Assembly (NCBI GenBank): GCA_948443805.1
Contig: CAOJUB010000019.1
Span: 1 to 37,222, forward strand
Source of the DNA: an uncultured Clostridia bacterium
Lineage (GTDB): Bacteria; Bacillota; Clostridia; Oscillospirales; UBA644
Direction of reading: 5' to 3'
DNA: 37,222 nucleotides
Shown here: in pieces, positions 33,569-37,222 of the stretch
How positions within the stretch are numbered: the first letter of the stretch is position 1
Layout: every line of letters begins with the position of its first letter
Translations under genes and position numbers: made by a program
Notes under the pieces: model-generated
The model's database searches: none
Seen by the model: only the letters and a program-made list of their open reading frames with translations
What the model was told of the DNA's origin: nothing

Positions 33569-33776
33569 GCCGAAAACAGCATTTTGCTGAAAAAGTGTAA
33601 ATTAAAATATTTATTTCATAAAAAATAGAAAGAAAAAAAGAATTTTTTCTTTTTCCTTTTTTAAAGCCTTTCAGCAGCAGGGGGAATTCGGCTGCCGGGC
33701 GCTTCTTCCTCTTATGGGGAATTTTGAAATTTTTGTAGATTTTTCACATTTCAGCCTTGCAAAATTGGGGAAATAC

Positions 33777-33805
33777 TTGACAAATTTTGCAAAATACGCT
33801 ATACT
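33777..33805 (+). promoter_or_regulatory. Promoter for the large surface protein
   Basis: TTGACA (33777-33782) and TATACT (33800-33805) are 17 bases apart, about 65 bases before the start codon; the region just upstream is A/T-rich. Confidence 0.85.
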
Positions 33806-33870
33806 ATTTTATAAACCTAAACATTTTCTATCTTTGAATTTTTAGGGAATTTGAAGAAGGAGGCAAATTT

Positions 33871-36800
33871 ATGAAAAAATTCCTATCTTTTCTGATGGCT
33901 GTTTTCATGGTCGCCGGCTTTCTGCCTGTGTTCTCTCCTGCAATTTCTGCGGAAGACCTGACCGGCGGCGAACCGACGGTAACGGCCGATCATTCATCAA
34001 AACCGGCAGATTATGTACCGCCGGAGCAGGAGGAGGGTAAGATCCATCTGAACGGGTATTATACCGTAGCCAACGACGGGCAGTTGATGGCGAATCTGGA
34101 ATGGACCTATCCTTTTACCAATCCTTTGACCGGCGTAGGGGTCGACCCCGGCCGTCCGTATTGGTATAAAATGTGGCAGGCCAAGAAAAACAAGGACGGA
34201 ACCTGGACACAGTGGGAAACCCGTTCTCCGGTTGATTTGGATAAGGCTGACGGACAGGTTCGCGTGCTGAACGTTTGCCCGAACAGCGCTTCCATGGCTT
34301 ATCTGAAGGACTGGATGAACCGTGAGGTTCTTGACCGCGACAATACGAGGACAACGATCGGCCGCGGTATTATTAAGGTAACGCCGGTATTGCTGGATAC
34401 CTTTAATCAGCCCGGTCAGGCAGAAAAACTGCTGAAAACCGATCCGGATACCGGAGAGCTGACGACCGAGTATCAGTACAGCGTTATTATGTTCGGCACA
34501 TACGACGCGAACTCCAACAAAGACCTGACGGCCGATTCTCGCGATGCGACTCTCGCTTTTGCGCGGGCCGGCGGCGGTTTGATGTTTGGTCATGACACGC
34601 TGACCGGTTATACCAGCGTAGGTGTCCGGCCGTATTTCAGCCGTTTTGCCGAGTCGGATTTTATGGATCTGACCCTGCTGAACGAAGCGACGACTCACGT
34701 TTCTAATTATATTAAAGTGGTTGATACCGGTTTTCTGACCAGCCGTCCCTGGGACTTGGAAGGAAAAACGCTGAATATTCCGACGACGCATATGCTGGGG
34801 CAGAAGGTCCCTGTTTCCAGTTCTGCGACCGTATGGATGCAGTTCTCCGACGCATCCGGAAATGTTCTGGGCGGCATTACACCGACTTATGCGCAGCAGA
34901 ATAATGTGACGATGGATAACTTTTATCTGGCGACAAACGGCGCTACCGCGATGATTCAGACAGGTCATACCAGCGGCGGCGCGACGGATGACGAGGCAAA
35001 GGTTTTTGCCAATACGCTGCTGTATTTGTCGCAGTCTACTGTTACTACAACGGCTCGCGATTCTTCGTTTATTGACGAAGCAGCGCCCAACCGTCCGGAT
35101 GGCGCCGTTACCTCAGTGGTTCCTGCCTCGGATCTGACCAATTATGTCGCAACGGTAGAACTTTCCGGCGGCGCCGACAACGGAACCGATTATTCGTATC
35201 GGATTCAGGGAATTCCCCAGACGAGTCTGGAAGGCGATGAGGACTATAAGGAAATGTGGTCTTCGACAGCGACGGATCCGGAGGACGATTCGGTTCTTCA
35301 GCTGACGGCTTTGTCCGGGCTGAAGGGATATTATGTAAAAGCGGTCAATAACAATCCTGACGCCGAAATGGCGGATTCTGCAACGGCGAAAGCCAATTTG
35401 ATTCCTTTAACCGGCGATAAAACGGCATACACGACGCCGGCGCTCGTTCCCGGCGGCACCTATTATGTCCATGTTTTTGCGGTGGATTATGCAGGCAATG
35501 TCAGTGAAGATTTGGTTTTGCCGATCAGTGTTAGTGGTCGGAAAGCGATTTTCCATTATAATGACGGAACCGGTGTGGAGGAGCAAACGCTTCTGACCAG
35601 TATCGGAACGCTTGCAACCATGCCGGAAAAAATGACGCGGGACGGCTATGCGTTCCTTGGTTGGTTCGAAAATGCCGACGGCAGCGGTGAAATGATATCG
35701 AAAGATTCAGTATTCAGTGACGCGGCTTATCCTGACGGCGTAGATTTATATGCAAAGTGGATTGAAGTATATACGGTTACCATTGGCCAGCGGGGCGAAG
35801 GCGAAGTTTCGCTTTCTTCTGCGGACGGGCAGGTAAATCCCTTCCGAAAGGGTACCGATGTTCTTGTTTCCTATCAGCCCGCTTCCGGTTATCGGGTTGC
35901 CGGCGTATGGCTGGATGAACAGTATCTGGAGCCTGCGGCTAACGGTACGCTGACCATTCCGGCGCTGGATCGGGAATATTTTGTTCTGGTTGAGTTTGAA
36001 CCGGTTGATCCGGACGAACCGCCTGTTGGCGACGACGGGATTTTTTACCGGGTTGATACGGCTTTGAACGGCGGTGCAGGCAGCACAATCACCCCGAGTG
36101 TTTGCCTGGCGGCCGACGATGCAAAAACGGAAAATTATACGGTCCGTTGGCAGGCTGCGCCGGGTTACCGGGTCAAGATGGTGAAGGTTGACGGAATCGT
36201 TCGTTCCGACCTGATCGGAAAGACTTCAGTGACCTTTGCGAAAATAGCGGCGGATCATTCGGTTGAAGTTACTTTTGTGACGGAAGAGGAATTTGCCCGC
36301 AAGGACACCTATTGGGTTCAGACAAAACTGACCGGCGGCCCCGGTACGATTTCTCCCTCTTTAGAAGTTGCTCCTGGCTCGGATTATTCCGTTCAGGCAG
36401 CGGTCGGTGACAGCCGGAATTATGAAATTGCCTCTGTAAAAGTTTATGATGCGGAAGGGAATCCGGTAACGGGCGTCAGCACGGATGCGGCTGCCGGAAA
36501 AGCTGACCTTCGGAATATTATGCAGGATTATCTGGTGGAAGTTCAGCTGCAGCCAAAAAAACAGGCCGGTACGGTAACAGTGGCCGAAGATGATTTGCTT
36601 CGCGTGGATACGTCGATCATCGGCCGCGGTTCGATTACTTCCTCTAAAATTGTAAAACGCGGAGAGAATGCGGAGGTTACCTGGACGGTCGAAACTGGCT
36701 GGCATATCCGCGAAGTCCTGATTGACGGTGAACGGATTTATTATCCGGAAAAAGGTACGGTCACCGCGGCGGGGAACGGAAGCTATTCTTTTGAAGATAT

Positions 36801-37222
36801 TGAAAAACATCATTCGGTTCGTGTTGTTCTGGAAAAGAGCGAACCGGAACCCGAAATCGGTTTCTTTGCCGTTGATACAAAAATAACAAGTGTTCCCGGT
36901 GCGGTCATTACTTCCGGAAACAGCATGCTTCCTGCCGGTTCTGATTATACCGTAGAGTGGTCTGTCGGTGATCGGTATGTTGTCGGTGATGTTTTGATTA
37001 ACGGTGTTTCTCATCCGGATCTTGTGGCGGCGAAAAGTTATCAGTTCTCTGATCTGCAGGAAGATTCTTCGGTGGAAGTCGTTGTGAAACGTTCCTTTGA
37101 ATTACTGACGGTTGCGGCAATTCCGGATCAGATATATAATGGAGAAGGTCTGGAACCTACAGTAGAGGTTCGCGACGGAGACCGCGTACTGACGGAAGGC
37201 ATAGATTATGAGGTAGAATACC
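33871..37222 (+). CDS. Large secreted/cell-surface repeat protein (DUF5057-like, InlB B-repeat, tandem domains), partial
   Basis: The frame is open from the ATG at 33871, with AAGGAGG 7 bases upstream, to the window end (1117 codons seen; the C-terminus and any anchor lie outside). A signal peptide is clear: KK, hydrophobic FLSFLMAVFMVAGFLPVF, then AISA-E cleavage near 27. Residues about 125-400 resemble DUF5057 (VRVLNVCP; YSVIMFGTYDANSNKDL; GGGLMFGHDTL). A Fn3-like part follows (about 405-557). An InlB B/Listeria-Bacteroides repeat lies at 558-630 (GYAFLGWFENADGSG to LYAKW). Five related domains of 75-95 residues then run to about 1073. The last residues (IPDQIYNGEGLEPTVEV) begin a MBG/YDG-like domain. 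The protein probably acts outside the cell in adhesion or polymer binding. The domain names are by eye. Confidence 0.85.
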   Translation, partial: MKKFLSFLMAVFMVAGFLPVFSPAISAEDLTGGEPTVTADHSSKPADYVPPEQEEGKIHLNGYYTVANDGQLMANLEWTYPFTNPLTGVGVDPGRPYWYKMWQAKKNKDGTWTQWETRSPVDLDKADGQVRVLNVCPNSASMAYLKDWMNREVLDRDNTRTTIGRGIIKVTPVLLDTFNQPGQAEKLLKTDPDTGELTTEYQYSVIMFGTYDANSNKDLTADSRDATLAFARAGGGLMFGHDTLTGYTSVGVRPYFSRFAESDFMDLTLLNEATTHVSNYIKVVDTGFLTSRPWDLEGKTLNIPTTHMLGQKVPVSSSATVWMQFSDASGNVLGGITPTYAQQNNVTMDNFYLATNGATAMIQTGHTSGGATDDEAKVFANTLLYLSQSTVTTTARDSSFIDEAAPNRPDGAVTSVVPASDLTNYVATVELSGGADNGTDYSYRIQGIPQTSLEGDEDYKEMWSSTATDPEDDSVLQLTALSGLKGYYVKAVNNNPDAEMADSATAKANLIPLTGDKTAYTTPALVPGGTYYVHVFAVDYAGNVSEDLVLPISVSGRKAIFHYNDGTGVEEQTLLTSIGTLATMPEKMTRDGYAFLGWFENADGSGEMISKDSVFSDAAYPDGVDLYAKWIEVYTVTIGQRGEGEVSLSSADGQVNPFRKGTDVLVSYQPASGYRVAGVWLDEQYLEPAANGTLTIPALDREYFVLVEFEPVDPDEPPVGDDGIFYRVDTALNGGAGSTITPSVCLAADDAKTENYTVRWQAAPGYRVKMVKVDGIVRSDLIGKTSVTFAKIAADHSVEVTFVTEEEFARKDTYWVQTKLTGGPGTISPSLEVAPGSDYSVQAAVGDSRNYEIASVKVYDAEGNPVTGVSTDAAAGKADLRNIMQDYLVEVQLQPKKQAGTVTVAEDDLLRVDTSIIGRGSITSSKIVKRGENAEVTWTVETGWHIREVLIDGERIYYPEKGTVTAAGNGSYSFEDIEKHHSVRVVLEKSEPEPEIGFFAVDTKITSVPGAVITSGNSMLPAGSDYTVEWSVGDRYVVGDVLINGVSHPDLVAAKSYQFSDLQEDSSVEVVVKRSFELLTVAAIPDQIYNGEGLEPTVEVRDGDRVLTEGIDYEVEY
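35761..37090 (+). repeat. Five divergent tandem domains in the surface protein
   Basis: Units begin near 35767, 36040, 36307, 36597 and 36863. Four of the five open with a pattern like [FWLR]-x-V-x-T-x-[ILN]-x-G-x-G-x-I-[TS] (YRVDTALNGG, YWVQTKLTGG, LRVDTSIIGRG, FAVDTKITSVPG). All have a middle V-x-[VI]-[DN]-G-like strand and end in [HY/S]-x-V-x-V-x-[FVL]. They are diverged at DNA level, so they are old duplications, not recent copies. Confidence 0.75.

Noticed and set aside
33997-34968. Minus-strand open frame of 323 codons
   Set aside because: It is antisense to the surface protein, which has signal peptide, ribosome binding site and promoter; the shadow has none.

Overview
The window looks like chromosomal DNA from a Gram-positive, low-to-moderate-GC bacterium of the Clostridia. 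The reasons are AGGAGG-type ribosome binding sites on nearly every gene, frequent TTG starts, a CIRCE (HrcA) operator before groES-groEL, a tandem glycine riboswitch, MsmK/UgpC-type sugar ABC ATPase, FemAB-type peptidoglycan branching enzyme and the Firmicutes order DUF2232-gdpP-rplI-dnaB-tilS-hpt-ftsH. The species cannot be named from the sequence. No insertion sequence, prophage, integrase, CRISPR array or rRNA gene was seen.

Layout. (1) 1-3664, minus: accessory genes. These are the first codons of a likely GNAT protein cut by the window edge, a GyrI-like ligand-binding protein, a GNAT acetyltransferase, a prenyltransferase-fold protein and a FemAB enzyme. (2) 3818-11625, plus: proC, an orphan sugar-ABC ATPase with its own terminator, a short sigma-70-like factor, a zinc-ribbon protein, an RsuA-type pseudouridine synthase coupled to a GH42-like protein, a DUF2461 protein overlapping rsmG, and a 2H phosphoesterase. 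A perfect bidirectional terminator closes this block. (3) 11766-21659, minus: a sodium:alanine/glycine symporter under a tandem glycine riboswitch, a GH109-like NAD-dependent glycosidase, a very long MerR-GyrI-jelly roll-cysteine peptidase-like fusion, a CxxCxxC protein with a DUF3788-like end, a second MerR-GyrI regulator and an APH-type kinase. (4) 21967-31271, minus: tRNA-Thr and tRNA-Tyr, then the housekeeping run ftsH, hpt, tilS, dnaB, rplI, gdpP, DUF2232. (5) 31418-37222, plus: groES-groEL, then a large secreted repeat protein that runs off the right edge.

How it works together. Regions 2 and 4 are mostly translation, replication and envelope housekeeping. Region 3 is the most unusual part. 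Two related MerR regulators each sit behind a promoter with the 19-bp spacer and spacer dyad typical of MerR-controlled promoters. The larger one carries its probable output domain in the same reading frame. At the junction there is a run of eight A's, a strong internal ribosome binding site and an ATG. Losing one A would end the upstream frame at a TGA that overlaps that ATG, so one locus could yield fused and separate products. This is the best candidate for something undescribed here.

All domain calls come from reading motifs by eye. No database or structure search was run.
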